A DNA stretch of 64,000 nt from JAICJC01 sp963709425 (GCA_963709425.1 CAVPWG010000004.1:1-64000), one strand, 5' to 3'. Shown: positions 51,703 through 60,478, numbered from the stretch's first letter. The notes: generated by a model not told the origin, from the sequence alone. Made by a program: numbers and translations.

Positions 51703-53118
51703 TCAGGACACCCGTGTGTCCTCGTGTCCCGCGCGTGCGGGGAGTCGAAGCGCGGCGGAGAGCCCGACTACGGCGAACCCGACGAGGACGATCATCGCGA
51801 CGACGTACGACCTGGTTCCGAGGGAGATGGCGGAGACAAGGATCGTGCCGGCGATAGCGGTGCCGAACGACGAGCCGAGGTTCGACACGCTCCGGGAGAG
51901 TCCCGAGATCTCGCCTTGCTGCTCCTCGGGGAAGCTCGACTGAACGACGTTCACGGACGGTGTCAGCATCACGCCGACGCCGAGTCCGAACAGGAACAGT
52001 CCCAGCAGGAACGCGGTTGTACGACCGGAGGTGTCGACGAACGGGATCATCAGCACCAGGCCGACGACTGCGGCGAGGAACCCTGCAGCGATCAGCCCCC
52101 GCTGGGAGTACCGCTTCGCCATCCCACGCGCCGCGAACGAGGAGATCAGGATGCCGGCCGTGGCCGAGGTGAAGATCAGCCCGGTCTTGATCGGGCTGTA
52201 ACCGTGCACCTCCTGCAGGTAAACGGAGATGACGAAGGAGGTTCCCATCATGATCAGCCACTGCAGGTTCTGCGTGACCAGCGCCAGGTTGCAGGCCCGG
52301 TTCTTGAACAGGCCGGTGGAGAGCAGCGGTTCCCTCCCTCGACGCTCCAGCCGGCGGATATAGAGGTAGAAGCCGAGCAGGAGCACGACGCCGACCACCA
52401 CGAAGGCAACGCACAACGCGTTGTTCACGCCGGCCTGAAGGATGCCGATCACGATGAAGAACATTCCAACGGCGGACAGGACGGCGCCCATCAGGTCAAA
52501 AGGACGCTCCGGGTCGGCGGCGAGCGGATCGCTCAGGTTGCGGCTGAGGAGGACGATGATCACGACGATCCCCGCCTGGAAGATGAATGCTGCCCGCCAG
52601 TCGATCCAGGTTGCGATTGCACCGCCGATCAACGGGCCCGCCGCGGCGCCGAAGCCGGCCATGCCGCTGATCACGCCGAACGCCCAGGCCCGCGATGTCA
52701 TATCCGTAAACCAGACCGTCGCGAGGATGTACACGGGCGGGATCAGGAGCGCGGTGCCCACGCCCTCCAGGATCGAGTTGCCGATGATCAGCACCCCGAG
52801 GCCGGGTGCGATCGCGCTCATCAGGGCGCCGACGCCGAACAGCGCCAACCCCATGGTCAGGCACCTCTTCCGGCCCCACCGGTCGGTCAGCTTGCTGCAG
52901 GGGATCATCAGGATCGCCATCGTCAGCAGGAACAGGGTGATCACCGTTTGCACGCCCTTCACGTCCGTGTTCAGGTCCTTGCTGATGTCGGCGATCATGA
53001 CGTTCATGTTCGAGCCGGCGAAGCTGCAGATGAACTGGGCGAGGGCGAGCGGGGCGATCAGCCTGCGCGCGCTACGAAGCGCCTGGCCGGACGCCTGAGC
53101 TTCCACGGCCGAGCTCAC
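51703..53118 (-). CDS. MFS transporter, DHA2-like, 14 TM
   Basis: The 471-residue exporter has about 14 helices. Helix 1 region reads LIAPLALAQFICSFAGSNMN; motif A is SKLTDRWGRKRCL between helices 2 and 3; a second Pro/Gly-rich motif is GFGAAAGPLIGG in helix 5. It probably exports lipophilic drugs by proton exchange. I favour the GTG at 53118, whose GTGA overlaps the stop of a short upstream frame with a strong ribosome site (53115-53186); the next ATG upstream (53202) has none. Expression by reinitiation after the leader is possible. Confidence 0.85.
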   Translation of the reverse strand: MSSAVEAQASGQALRSARRLIAPLALAQFICSFAGSNMNVMIADISKDLNTDVKGVQTVITLFLLTMAILMIPCSKLTDRWGRKRCLTMGLALFGVGALMSAIAPGLGVLIIGNSILEGVGTALLIPPVYILATVWFTDMTSRAWAFGVISGMAGFGAAAGPLIGGAIATWIDWRAAFIFQAGIVVIIVLLSRNLSDPLAADPERPFDLMGAVLSAVGMFFIVIGILQAGVNNALCVAFVVVGVVLLLGFYLYIRRLERRGREPLLSTGLFKNRACNLALVTQNLQWLIMMGTSFVISVYLQEVHGYSPIKTGLIFTSATAGILISSFAARGMAKRYSQRGLIAAGFLAAVVGLVLMIPFVDTSGRTTAFLLGLFLFGLGVGVMLTPSVNVVQSSFPEEQQGEISGLSRSVSNLGSSFGTAIAGTILVSAISLGTRSYVVAMIVLVGFAVVGLSAALRLPARAGHEDTRVS

Positions 53119-53186
53119 CGGCTGGCCTTCTGGCCGCCGTGTCGGGGAGCCGCTTCGGCTGGGCAGGACTGCTGAACCGGCACCAT
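53115..53186 (-). CDS. Possible 23-residue leader peptide before the MFS exporter
   Basis: An ATG at 53186 lies five bases after AAGGAGG, the best ribosome site of this region, and opens MVPVQQSCPAEAAPRHGG followed by five residues. Its TGA overlaps the GTG start of the exporter in the form GTGA. A short coupled frame in front of a drug exporter is the arrangement expected for translational control by ribosome stalling. The alternative is that the exporter starts upstream in another frame and this is chance. Confidence 0.4.
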   Translation of the reverse strand: MVPVQQSCPAEAAPRHGGQKASR

Positions 53187-53272
53187 GCCGGCCTCCTTCC
53201 ATAGTCCCGCCAACCCTAGCCAAAGGCGTGTGCCCGCCGCCCCGGGGTGTCCCTCCGGCGGACAGTTTCCGA

Positions 53273-53307
53273 GCCGGCAGGGCGGCTCACCGAGCTGCCC
53301 TGCCGGC
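53273..53307 (-). terminator. Strong hairpin after the DUF7144-like gene
   Basis: GCCGGCAGGGC (53273-53283) pairs perfectly with GCCCTGCCGGC (53297-53307), and the stem extends inward by one G-T and two G-C pairs to a 7-base loop. It starts 11 bp after the minus-strand stop at 53318 and precedes the MFS leader. There is no T-run, so termination efficiency is uncertain. Confidence 0.65.
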
Positions 53308-53317
53308 ATTCTTGGCT

Positions 53318-53704
53318 CTACGGCTCGCGCCCGACCGTGAGGCCGTAGATCACGAGCCCGTTGACGATCAGAGCGATCAACGCGCCCAGTGGAGCCGCGA
53401 ACAGGAAGAAGAACCAGATGAAGATCGCGAACGATGCGGCGGAGACACCTAGCAGGGTCCCGGTGGGGTTATCGGAGAAGACCATGAACCCGCCAAGGAT
53501 CTGGACGATCCCGAAGATCAAGAGGATCCATCCCCAGGTGTCCTGACTCGAGAACAGGAACTCGTTCGCGAGGTAGTTGCCTCGATGGATCGCCGTGATC
53601 CCTTCGACGACGTTGAACGATCCCGCTATGACGAGCCAGATCGCCGCAAACGTCGTCCATCCGGTGAGTCCTCCGCTGCGTGAGTCGATCGACGACACGT
53701 GCAT
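53318..53704 (-). CDS. Four-helix membrane protein (DUF7144-like)
   Basis: The protein has about 128 residues and four helices: GWTTFAAIWLVIAGSFNVVE, then WGWILLIFGIVQILGGFMVF, then SFAIFIWFFFLFAAPLGALI and ALIVNGLVIYGLTV (partly overlapping). The first helix pattern with NVVEGI after it is characteristic of DUF7144 membrane proteins. The start may be ATG 53704 or GTG 53698; the latter lies seven bases after GGAGG and is slightly better. Function is unknown. It is followed by a strong hairpin. Confidence 0.75.
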   Translation of the reverse strand: MHVSSIDSRSGGLTGWTTFAAIWLVIAGSFNVVEGITAIHRGNYLANEFLFSSQDTWGWILLIFGIVQILGGFMVFSDNPTGTLLGVSAASFAIFIWFFFLFAAPLGALIALIVNGLVIYGLTVGREP

Positions 53705-53934
53705 TCCTCCCTTCATGAGGATGTATGAGCGGGTGATTCGGCACAATCCGCCGGCTTCCTTGTATGGCATCGGACGCCTGAGGCGTACCCGGCGGCTCGG
53801 CCGACCTCACGTGGATAGGCGTCATCCGGTTGGGATGACGGTCCGCTCGGCGGCGATGCCTACGATCACGTCGCCTTCGCGGTCGGCGTTCGTCACCCGC
53901 CGATTGCCGGACACCCAGAGGGGAGGAGGAGCGC

Positions 53935-54621
53935 GTGCCTCGGACACGCCGACCGGGCGCAACACTCGTCGCCGGGCTCGTCTGCACGATGGTGCTCGCA
54001 GGGTGCGGCGGGAGCGGGGGTGGGAGCCTGCCGAACTCGCTGCCAAGCTCGCTTCCCACCCTGCCGTCGACCTCGCGACCCTCCTCCCAGCCCACGACGA
54101 CGGAGACGACGACCGAGTCGACGACCGCCACCGTGACGAACTCCCCTGCGGCGTCGAACCCCGAGAGCGACACGCCGTGGGGCTGGATCGCGGCCGGCGC
54201 GATCCTGGTGGCGATCGCCCTCGCGATCGCGGGCTGGGCTCTTGGGCGTCGCGGTGGCTCCCGCAAGACGTGGAACGCGCAGGCGCTCCAGGCAAGGGCC
54301 CAGGGTACGGCGCTCCATGACACCGCACTGGCGGAGCTGATCGCCGCCACCTCGGGGAACCGTCCCGAGCGATGGCCGCCCATCGCGAGCGCCGCCGACC
54401 AGCTCTCGGCGTCGCTCCAACAGCTCCAGGCATCCCCGCCCAGCGACCGGGCCGCGCAGAGTGCGCAGGCGGCCCTCGACGTCGTGGGGACCGTGCGGTC
54501 GGCGATCGCCATCGTCGGCGGGGCGCCGGCCGGCCTTCCTCTGGACGAGGAGGCGGCCCGCACGCTGCGGCAGCGGCTGGAGCAGCTGGCGGCGGCGCTG
54601 CAGAATCTCAGAGCCGCCTGA
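53935..54621 (+). CDS. Lipoprotein/membrane protein with Ser-Thr-rich linker
   Basis: The 228-residue protein starts at GTG 53935 directly after GAGGAGGAG. The signal ends in the lipobox VLAGC (Cys23). Residues 25-70 are a Ser/Thr/Pro linker, 81-100 form a transmembrane helix (WGWIAAGAILVAIALAIAGW) and the rest is a soluble helical domain with many Ala and Gln (QLSASLQQLQASPPSDRAAQ), probably cytoplasmic. Topology therefore combines an outer lipid anchor or second helix with an inner helical bundle. I know no family. It is convergent with the aldo/keto reductase gene. Confidence 0.68.
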   Translation: MPRTRRPGATLVAGLVCTMVLAGCGGSGGGSLPNSLPSSLPTLPSTSRPSSQPTTTETTTESTTATVTNSPAASNPESDTPWGWIAAGAILVAIALAIAGWALGRRGGSRKTWNAQALQARAQGTALHDTALAELIAATSGNRPERWPPIASAADQLSASLQQLQASPPSDRAAQSAQAALDVVGTVRSAIAIVGGAPAGLPLDEEAARTLRQRLEQLAAALQNLRAA

Positions 54622-54646
54622 TCGACGAGCCGGCGTGGGGCCAGAG

Positions 54647-55648
54647 CTAGAGGTTGACGGCCGCCATCCCCGCCGTGTCGTACCGCTCGCCGGCGACCGC
54701 GGGGAGCTCGGCGTCGATCCGCGCCAGGTCGTCTGCGGCCAGCTCGACATCGACCGCGGCCGCGTTCTGCTCGAGGTACGTGCGGCGCTTGGTGCCCGGG
54801 ATCGGAACCAGGTCGTCGCCCCGAGCGAGCACCCACGCGATGGCCAGCTGGGCCGGCGTGATGCCCTTCTCGGCGGCGATCTCCCTGACCTTGGCGGCAA
54901 GCCGGAGGTTCGCGTCGAGGTTGTCGCCGGTGAAGCGCGGCCCGTTGCGGCGGAAGTCGTTCTCGTCGAGCTCGTCCGGCGTTGCGAACCGCCCGGCGAG
55001 GAATCCGCGCCCGAGCGGCGAGTAGGGCACGAACCCGATCCCGAGCTCGCGGCAGGTGGCCAGCACCCCTGCCTCCGGGTCGCGCGTCCACAGCGAGTAC
55101 TCGCTCTGGACAGCGGTGATCGGGTGGACGGCGTTGGCACGGCGGATGGTCTCCGGCGCAGCCTCGCTCAGGCCGATGTGGCGGATCTTCCCGTCCCCGA
55201 CCAGGTCCGCCATCGCTCCGACGGTCTCCTCGATCGGGACGGTGGGATCGACGCGGTGCTGGTAGTAGAGGTCGACGCGGTCGGTCCCGAGCCTCGTCAG
55301 CGACCCCTCGACGGAGCTGCGCACGTGCTCGGCGGAGCCGTCCTGCGCGCCGACGGTGGACATGTCGCCCGGCACGGCCTCGTCCATCCGTCGGTTGAAC
55401 TTCGTGGCGATGACGTACTCGTCGCGATGCCCCTTGATCGCGCGGCCGACCAGCATCTCGTTCGTGAGCGGGCCGTAGAGCTGCGCGGTGTCGATGAACG
55501 TGATGCCCAGCTCGAGCGCCCGCTGGATGGTCCTGATGCTTTCATCCTCGTCCGTGGCGCCGTAGAACGCGGACATCCCCATGCACCCGAGCCCGATCGC
55601 GGAGACCTCGAGGTCTCGAAGCGTGCGCCGCGTCATGTTCGCCACCAT
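54647..55648 (-). CDS. Aldo/keto reductase
   Basis: The 333-residue (beta/alpha)8 NADPH-dependent reductase starts at ATG 55648, six bases after GGAGGAGG. The catalytic tetrad is seen as Asp and Tyr in FIDTAQLYG, Lys in VIATKF and His in LYYQHRVD. The C-terminal GTKRRTYLEQN binds NADPH. It belongs to the group of YhdN/Tas-like reductases that act on aldehydes and ketones. The gene stands between the lipoprotein and a tiny membrane protein, with 22 bp to the latter. Confidence 0.88.
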   Translation of the reverse strand: MVANMTRRTLRDLEVSAIGLGCMGMSAFYGATDEDESIRTIQRALELGITFIDTAQLYGPLTNEMLVGRAIKGHRDEYVIATKFNRRMDEAVPGDMSTVGAQDGSAEHVRSSVEGSLTRLGTDRVDLYYQHRVDPTVPIEETVGAMADLVGDGKIRHIGLSEAAPETIRRANAVHPITAVQSEYSLWTRDPEAGVLATCRELGIGFVPYSPLGRGFLAGRFATPDELDENDFRRNGPRFTGDNLDANLRLAAKVREIAAEKGITPAQLAIAWVLARGDDLVPIPGTKRRTYLEQNAAAVDVELAADDLARIDAELPAVAGERYDTAGMAAVNL

Positions 55649-55670
55649 CGTCGTCCTCCTCCATCGCCGC

Positions 55671-55844
55671 CTACACGGTGGGGGTGCCCGGCGGCCGCAT
55701 CAGGGCGCCGACGAGCCACAGCAACGGGATGAAGATCCCGAAGAAGAACAACCATCCATGCCCATTTCGAAGCGTCATGAAACCCAGGGTGAACAGCAGA
55801 GCCAGGTACAAGATCCCGCCGCCGATTCCGATTCCCCACCACAT
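55671..55844 (-). CDS. Small two-helix membrane protein, 57 aa
   Basis: ATG 55844 follows GGGAGG at a short distance and opens MWWGIGIGGGILYLALLFTL, then a loop with RNGHG, a second helix WLFFFGIFIPLLWLVGALM and a short tail RPPGTPTV. Aromatic residues flank the helices as in real membrane proteins. It belongs to a type of small actinobacterial proteins without known function. Co-transcription with the aldo/keto reductase is likely. Confidence 0.7.
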   Translation of the reverse strand: MWWGIGIGGGILYLALLFTLGFMTLRNGHGWLFFFGIFIPLLWLVGALMRPPGTPTV

Positions 55845-56074
55845 GGTTTCCTCCCTGTCAGGGCGTTGCTCGGACATGCGCCCCCGATCGTCGCTCCGAG
55901 GACGCCGCCGGCCATCATCCGAAGAGGACGAACGACGGCGCGCACGCCGCCACCGGGTGCTCGGAATCACCCGATCCGGGTGAGGCGCCCGGCAACCGAT
56001 CGGCCGAGGCTGTACCGTATGCGCATCAGTGGCGGGCCCCCGCCCATCGCCGGCTCCGGCATGTTCGCAGCGGC

Positions 56075-57424
56075 ATGACGAGCTCCGCGAACCCGACGCC
56101 GCCGGATCCGGCACAGCTCCTGCGAAGCCGAAGCTACGTCGCCATCCTGGTGCTGGGCGCGCTGATCGGAGTGCCGGTGGCGGCGATCGCCTATTTCTTC
56201 CTGCAGGCGGTCGGCTCCTCCCAGGACTGGGTGTTCACAACGCTTCCCGGCGATCTCGGGCTCGACGGCGAGCCCGCCTGGTGGCCACTGGTCCCGCTCA
56301 CGTTGGGCGGCCTCCTCGTCGGGCTGTCACTTCGCCACCTCCCGGGAACCGGCGGGCACAAGCCCGCCGAGGGGTTCAAGGCGTCCGGGCCGGTCGCGCC
56401 GATCGACCTCCCGGGCATCATCGTCGCAGCGTTCGTTACGCTGAGCCTCGGCGTCGTCCTCGGCCCCGAGGCACCGCTGATCGCGATCGGCAGCGGGCTG
56501 GGAGTGCTCGCAATCCAGATGCTCAGGCGCGACGCGCCCCAGATGGCGGTCGTCGTGATCGGCGCCGCCGGGAGCTTCGCCGCGATCAGCACGCTTCTGG
56601 GCTCGCCGCTCGCCGGGGCCTTCCTGCTCATGGAGGCCGGAGGTATCGGCGGCCCGATGCTGGGAGTCGTGCTCGTACCGGGACTGCTCGCCGCGGGTGT
56701 CGGCACCCTCATCTTCGTGGGATTGAACAGCTGGACCGGCTACGGCACGTTCGCACTGGCGATTCCCGACATCCCGGCGTTCACCACGCCGACCGTTGCC
56801 GAATTTCTCTGGGCGATCGCCATCGGGCTGCTCGCGGCCGTCGTCGGCACGCTCATCCGTCGTGGCGCGCTCGCCCTGCAACCGGTCGTCGAACGGCGCC
56901 TGCTCACACTGACGCCCGTGGTAGGGCTCGGCATCGGCGCTCTCGCGGTGCTCTTCGGAGAGCTCACCAGCCACCCCTCGTCCGAGGTGCTCTTCTCGGG
57001 GCAGGATGCGCTGCCCGGGCTGGTCCAGGGCGCGGCCGAGTGGACGGTGGGCGCGCTGATTCTGCTGGTGATCTGCAAGGGCGTGGCCTACGGCCTTGCG
57101 CTCAGCTGCTTTCGCGGCGGCCCGGTGTTCCCCGGGATGTTCATCGGGGCCGCAGGCGGGATCGCGCTCTCGCATCTCCCTGGCCTGCCGATGATCGCCG
57201 GCGTCGCCATGGGCATCGGCGCGATGACGACGGTGATGCTCGGCCTCCCGCTGACCGCGGTGCTCCTGGCGACGATCTTCCTGAGCACAGACGGCGTCGC
57301 CCTGGCACCACTGGTGATCGTCGCCGTGGTGACCGCCTATGTCGCGTCCGCCCGGCTCACGCCGATCCCGCCGGAGTCGGCACCCGCGACGGCACCCGGA
57401 GGGCCTCCGCCCGAGCCTGCGTAG
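56075..57424 (+). CDS. CLC-type chloride channel or antiporter
   Basis: The 449-residue protein has about 10-12 helices and the CLC ion-filter motifs in altered form: GPEAPLIAIGSG in place of GREGP near residue 130, and FRGGPVFPGMFIGAAGG in place of GxFxP near 350. The Ser-containing filter and the external Glu gate lie in the first of these; Glu131 is present. It could be a channel or a proton/anion antiporter. Two membrane-protein genes follow in the same direction. Only the second motif is close to the classic form. Confidence 0.84.
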   Translation: MTSSANPTPPDPAQLLRSRSYVAILVLGALIGVPVAAIAYFFLQAVGSSQDWVFTTLPGDLGLDGEPAWWPLVPLTLGGLLVGLSLRHLPGTGGHKPAEGFKASGPVAPIDLPGIIVAAFVTLSLGVVLGPEAPLIAIGSGLGVLAIQMLRRDAPQMAVVVIGAAGSFAAISTLLGSPLAGAFLLMEAGGIGGPMLGVVLVPGLLAAGVGTLIFVGLNSWTGYGTFALAIPDIPAFTTPTVAEFLWAIAIGLLAAVVGTLIRRGALALQPVVERRLLTLTPVVGLGIGALAVLFGELTSHPSSEVLFSGQDALPGLVQGAAEWTVGALILLVICKGVAYGLALSCFRGGPVFPGMFIGAAGGIALSHLPGLPMIAGVAMGIGAMTTVMLGLPLTAVLLATIFLSTDGVALAPLVIVAVVTAYVASARLTPIPPESAPATAPGGPPPEPA

Positions 57425-57493
57425 CCGGTCCGGCTCCGCTTTTCATGCCGATCGGGCGATGCGGCGCCGCGGGCAAACCGGGACTGTTACGGA

Positions 57494-58195
57494 GTGAGCG
57501 TCGACGGCCCCGAGCAGGCTCGCCCGGCAACCGCCGACGAGCCGGTGGCGTTCGAGCCACGCTGGCCCGTAGCGCTCGTGATCGCGGGCTTCATTGCGAT
57601 CACCATCGCGCTGCGCGTTCTCGAGCCGGAGCACGAGTCGCTGGGACCACACTGGCTTGCCCCCGGACTCGAGATTGCGATGCTCGGCGCCCTCATCGCG
57701 GCCGACCCGGCCCGCGTGTACGAGCACCGCCGCTGGCTGCGCCGGCTGTCGCTCACGCTCGTCATGGCGCTCGCCGTCATCGGGATGGTGTCCACGGTGG
57801 TGCTCGTGAGCGACCTGGTCAGCGGGGCCAAGGTGACGGAGTCCGCGAGCTCGCTGCTGGCGTCGGGCGCCCTGATCTGGCTCGGGAACAGCATGATCTT
57901 CAGCCTCATCTACTGGCTCCTGGACTCCGGCGGGCCGGCGGCGCGCTACCTCGAGCCACGGCCGTATGCCGATTTCGCATTCACCCAGCAGCTCAGCCCC
58001 GAGTTCGCGCCCCCGGGATGGCGCCCCATGTACGTCGACTACCTCGTGCTCGGGCTGAGCACGAGCATGGCGTTCAGCCCGACGGACGTGATGCCCATGG
58101 TGCCCTGGGCGAAGCTGACCATGACGGTGCAGTCGCTGATCTCGCTGACGGTGATCGCGCTCGTCATCGCCCGAGCGGTCAACGCCTTCGCCTAG
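57494..58195 (+). CDS. Membrane protein, DUF1345-like
   Basis: The 233-residue protein starts at GTG 57494 with a soluble stretch of 25 residues, then about five helices. The final section SPTDVMPMVPWAKLTMTVQS followed by LISLTVIALVIARAVNAF is the conserved ending of the DUF1345/ion-channel-like membrane proteins, and a cytoplasmic loop with DPARVYEHRRWLRR precedes helix 3. A transport role is possible but not shown. It lies 69 bp behind the CLC gene and 7 bp before the next membrane gene, so these form an operon. Confidence 0.75.
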   Translation: MSVDGPEQARPATADEPVAFEPRWPVALVIAGFIAITIALRVLEPEHESLGPHWLAPGLEIAMLGALIAADPARVYEHRRWLRRLSLTLVMALAVIGMVSTVVLVSDLVSGAKVTESASSLLASGALIWLGNSMIFSLIYWLLDSGGPAARYLEPRPYADFAFTQQLSPEFAPPGWRPMYVDYLVLGLSTSMAFSPTDVMPMVPWAKLTMTVQSLISLTVIALVIARAVNAFA

Positions 58196-58202
58196 GTGAT
58201 AC

Positions 58203-58832
58203 GTGGAGGACGGACGGAACCAGAGGCTCGAATTCCTCGCCACAGTCCTGCTCGCCGTGGCGGCGGTCGCAACGGCCTGGAGCACCTACCAGTCGGCGCA
58301 GTGGCGAGGCGAGCAGGCGCTCGACGCCAGCAAGGCGACGGCAGCCCGCATCCAGTCGTCGGAGGCATCGACGCGGGCGGGACAGCTCACCCAGATCGAC
58401 ATCGCAACCTTCATTCAATGGGTCGATGCCGGCGCAGCCGGCCATCGCCCACTCGCGCGGTTCTACCGAGAGCGGTTTCGCGACGAGTTCCGGCCCGCGT
58501 TTGCGGCATGGATCGCGACGCGTCCGTTCACGAAGCGGGCTGCGCCGCCCAGCCCGTTCGCCATGCCCCAGTACCGCGTTGCCGAGGCCGTTCACAGCAC
58601 CAACCTGAACACTGCCGCCGGCCGATACGCCGACGACGCCGGCGAGGCGAACCAGCGTGCCGACGACTACATGCTCGCGGTCGTGCTCTTTGCGAGCTCG
58701 CTGTTCTTCGCCGGGATCTCGACCAAGCTCCGATCGGGCCGCCAGCGGGAGGCGATCCTGGCGTTCGGGTACGTGATCTTCGCCGGCACCGTCGTCTGGA
58801 TCGCGACCCTGCCGCTCACGATCTCGATCTAG
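58203..58832 (+). CDS. Hypothetical four-helix membrane protein, paralog A
   Basis: The 209-residue protein starts at GTG 58203. It has one N-terminal helix (EFLATVLLAVAAVATAWSTY), a 110-residue outer region with RFRDEFRPAFAAWIATRP and SPFAMPQYRVAEAV, and three further helices (MLAVVLFASSLFFAGIST and AILAFGYVIFAGTVVWIATL). The same block order and key residues (SAxW, RF..FR.AF.AW.AT.P, PP.P..M.QYR) recur in the convergent gene at 58836-59540. The function is unknown. Confidence 0.68.
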   Translation: MEDGRNQRLEFLATVLLAVAAVATAWSTYQSAQWRGEQALDASKATAARIQSSEASTRAGQLTQIDIATFIQWVDAGAAGHRPLARFYRERFRDEFRPAFAAWIATRPFTKRAAPPSPFAMPQYRVAEAVHSTNLNTAAGRYADDAGEANQRADDYMLAVVLFASSLFFAGISTKLRSGRQREAILAFGYVIFAGTVVWIATLPLTISI

Positions 58833-58835
58833 CCG

Positions 58836-59540
58836 CTACCCGGGCGGGCGCGGGAGCTGGAGGAGCTGGGCCACCGAGAACACCACCAGCACACCACCCA
58901 GCGCGACCAGCCCGTATCGGGCTGCGAGCACGGGGAAGTGCCCGCTGATCCCGATCAGGAAGAGCACCGTCGCCAGGTAGACGGTGATCCGCACGTACTT
59001 GTCCGACGTTGCGCCGGCCTTGGCGCCCGCCGCAAAGAGCACGTCGGCTCTGGCGCCGTACGCCCGCGCCCGGATCAGGTCAGGTTGGCGGTACTGCCGC
59101 ATGTACGTAGGCCCCGGGGGGGAGTGGGGATTCGTCGTCGGGTTGGTGGCCAACCAGGCGTCGAAGGCGACCCGGAAGGCGGGCGAGAACCGCCGCTCGG
59201 CGAGCTGCATCCCCCGCTTGTCTCCCGCGACGTACGCCGTGAACCACGCGCTGAACGTGGAGGAATCGAAGTTCCGCTGGGCCAGGGACTCCAGGTCGGC
59301 GCGGTTGGCCTTGCTGCGCGAGGCGGCCGCGGACGCCAGCGAGACCGACGAGTCGGTGTTCCACTTGGCCGCCGAGTATCCCGAGTAGGCGGCCAGGATC
59401 GCGACAACGGACAGCAGGACCGCCTCGCTGATCGTGACCCAGCGTGCGCGCCGGTGCTGATCGTCCTTGGCGGTCGCTGCGTGCTTCGCGTGTTCTCCGA
59501 TCTCCTTGCCGACCTCGGATCCGGACAGCCCCTCAGGCAT
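58836..59540 (-). CDS. Hypothetical membrane protein, paralog B
   Basis: The 234-residue protein starts at ATG 59540 with an acidic cytoplasmic region, then a helix VTISEAVLLSVVAILAAYSG ending SAAKW, an outer region with ERRFSPAFRVAFDAWLATNP and GPTYMRQYRQPDLI, and three helices. It shares its layout and about a third of its residues in the outer region with the protein at 58203-58832, from which it is separated by only 3 bp in tail-to-tail orientation. The pair looks like a diverged inverted duplication. Its own promoter lies in the 170 bp before 59711. Confidence 0.66.
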   Translation of the reverse strand: MPEGLSGSEVGKEIGEHAKHAATAKDDQHRRARWVTISEAVLLSVVAILAAYSGYSAAKWNTDSSVSLASAAASRSKANRADLESLAQRNFDSSTFSAWFTAYVAGDKRGMQLAERRFSPAFRVAFDAWLATNPTTNPHSPPGPTYMRQYRQPDLIRARAYGARADVLFAAGAKAGATSDKYVRITVYLATVLFLIGISGHFPVLAARYGLVALGGVLVVFSVAQLLQLPRPPG

Positions 59541-59710
59541 CTGACCTCGATTCTGGCGCCGCCCCCATCCTGGCGATCGGGGCTCGCCGCTGCGGTCGTG
59601 TGCGCCCGCCAGTCGTGCCCAGGTCGGCACCACCGACTTCATGCCATTGGCATGAGGGCGCCAGGCGGAGCGGAGCCCATAGTCCGTGGACACCGACGGA
59701 GGAGGTCACG

Positions 59711-59893
59711 ATGAACGGTTGGTGGCTCGGTGCCATCCTGTTCGTCCTGATCTGGGTGGCCATCGCGTTCTGGCCGGCCCGGGTCGCCGCCCGCAAGGGG
59801 CACAGCTTTCTCGGCTACTTCATCTTCAGCCTGTTCTTCTTCCCTGCGGCGCTGATCGTCGCCTACCTGGTTCGGGACCGAAGCGCCGCCTGA
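59711..59893 (+). CDS. Small two-helix membrane protein, 60 aa
   Basis: ATG 59711 lies six bases after GGAGG and opens MNGWWLGAILFVLIWVAIAF, a basic turn PARVAARKGHSFLGY, then a second helix FIFSLFFFPAALIVAYLV and a short charged tail RDRSAA. The KGHSFLGYFIFSLFFFPAAL portion matches small actinobacterial membrane proteins. It precedes the DUF1269 gene by 75 bp. Function unknown. Confidence 0.7.
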   Translation: MNGWWLGAILFVLIWVAIAFWPARVAARKGHSFLGYFIFSLFFFPAALIVAYLVRDRSAA

Positions 59894-59968
59894 CCGTCGA
59901 TGTAGGCGCTGTCGTGGATACCCTTCCACAGTAATCCGTTCGCTGATCGTTCGTGAGGAGGACACGGC

Positions 59969-60478
59969 ATGACCGACAACCCCCGAAACCTGATCGCCGC
60001 CACGTTTCCAACCCCCGACGCAGGCTCCCGCGCAGCTGCGGCCGTGGGCGGCGCGTTCCCGGACAAGATCGGAAACGCGGCCGTCCTCTTCGTGAAGCCG
60101 GACGGAACCGCGAAGTTCGTCGAGTCGAAGGACTGGGGCGCCGGTCGCGGCGCGCTCCTGGGCGGCGCCATCGGCATCATCGGCGGGCCGCTCGGAATCC
60201 TCGCAGGCGGCAGCATCGGCGCGCTCACGTCCAAGCTGCGGGATTCGGGCTTCAAGAACGACCAGCTGGAGCGCCTCGGCACCTCGCTCGCACCGAACAA
60301 CTCCGCGGTCGTGATCGAGATCGCCGCCGACGCCGTGGATGTCGCCAAGCGGCTGCTCGAGCCGCTCGGAGCACAGGAGATCGTCGTGCAGGACGTGGAC
60401 TCGAGCGTCGCCACGCTGTTCGACGGCGACGCTGAGCCCACTCCTGAGACCGACGAGGCGGCGAGCCCGGTCGGCTAG
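59969..60478 (+). CDS. DUF1269 family protein
   Basis: The 169-residue protein reads MTDNPRNLIAATFPTPDAGS then residues with VLFVKPDGTAKFVESKDWGAG (in part), a glycine-rich hydrophobic segment GALLGGAIGIIGGPLGILAG at about 58-77, and a C-terminal domain VVIEIAADAVDVAKRLLEPL. This layout is that of DUF1269 proteins, which have a Gly-rich membrane-interacting hairpin and a ferredoxin-like fold. It has no known role; stress-linked expression is common in related genes. It ends over the stop of the convergent small gene by 4 bp. Confidence 0.82.
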   Translation: MTDNPRNLIAATFPTPDAGSRAAAAVGGAFPDKIGNAAVLFVKPDGTAKFVESKDWGAGRGALLGGAIGIIGGPLGILAGGSIGALTSKLRDSGFKNDQLERLGTSLAPNNSAVVIEIAADAVDVAKRLLEPLGAQEIVVQDVDSSVATLFDGDAEPTPETDEAASPVG

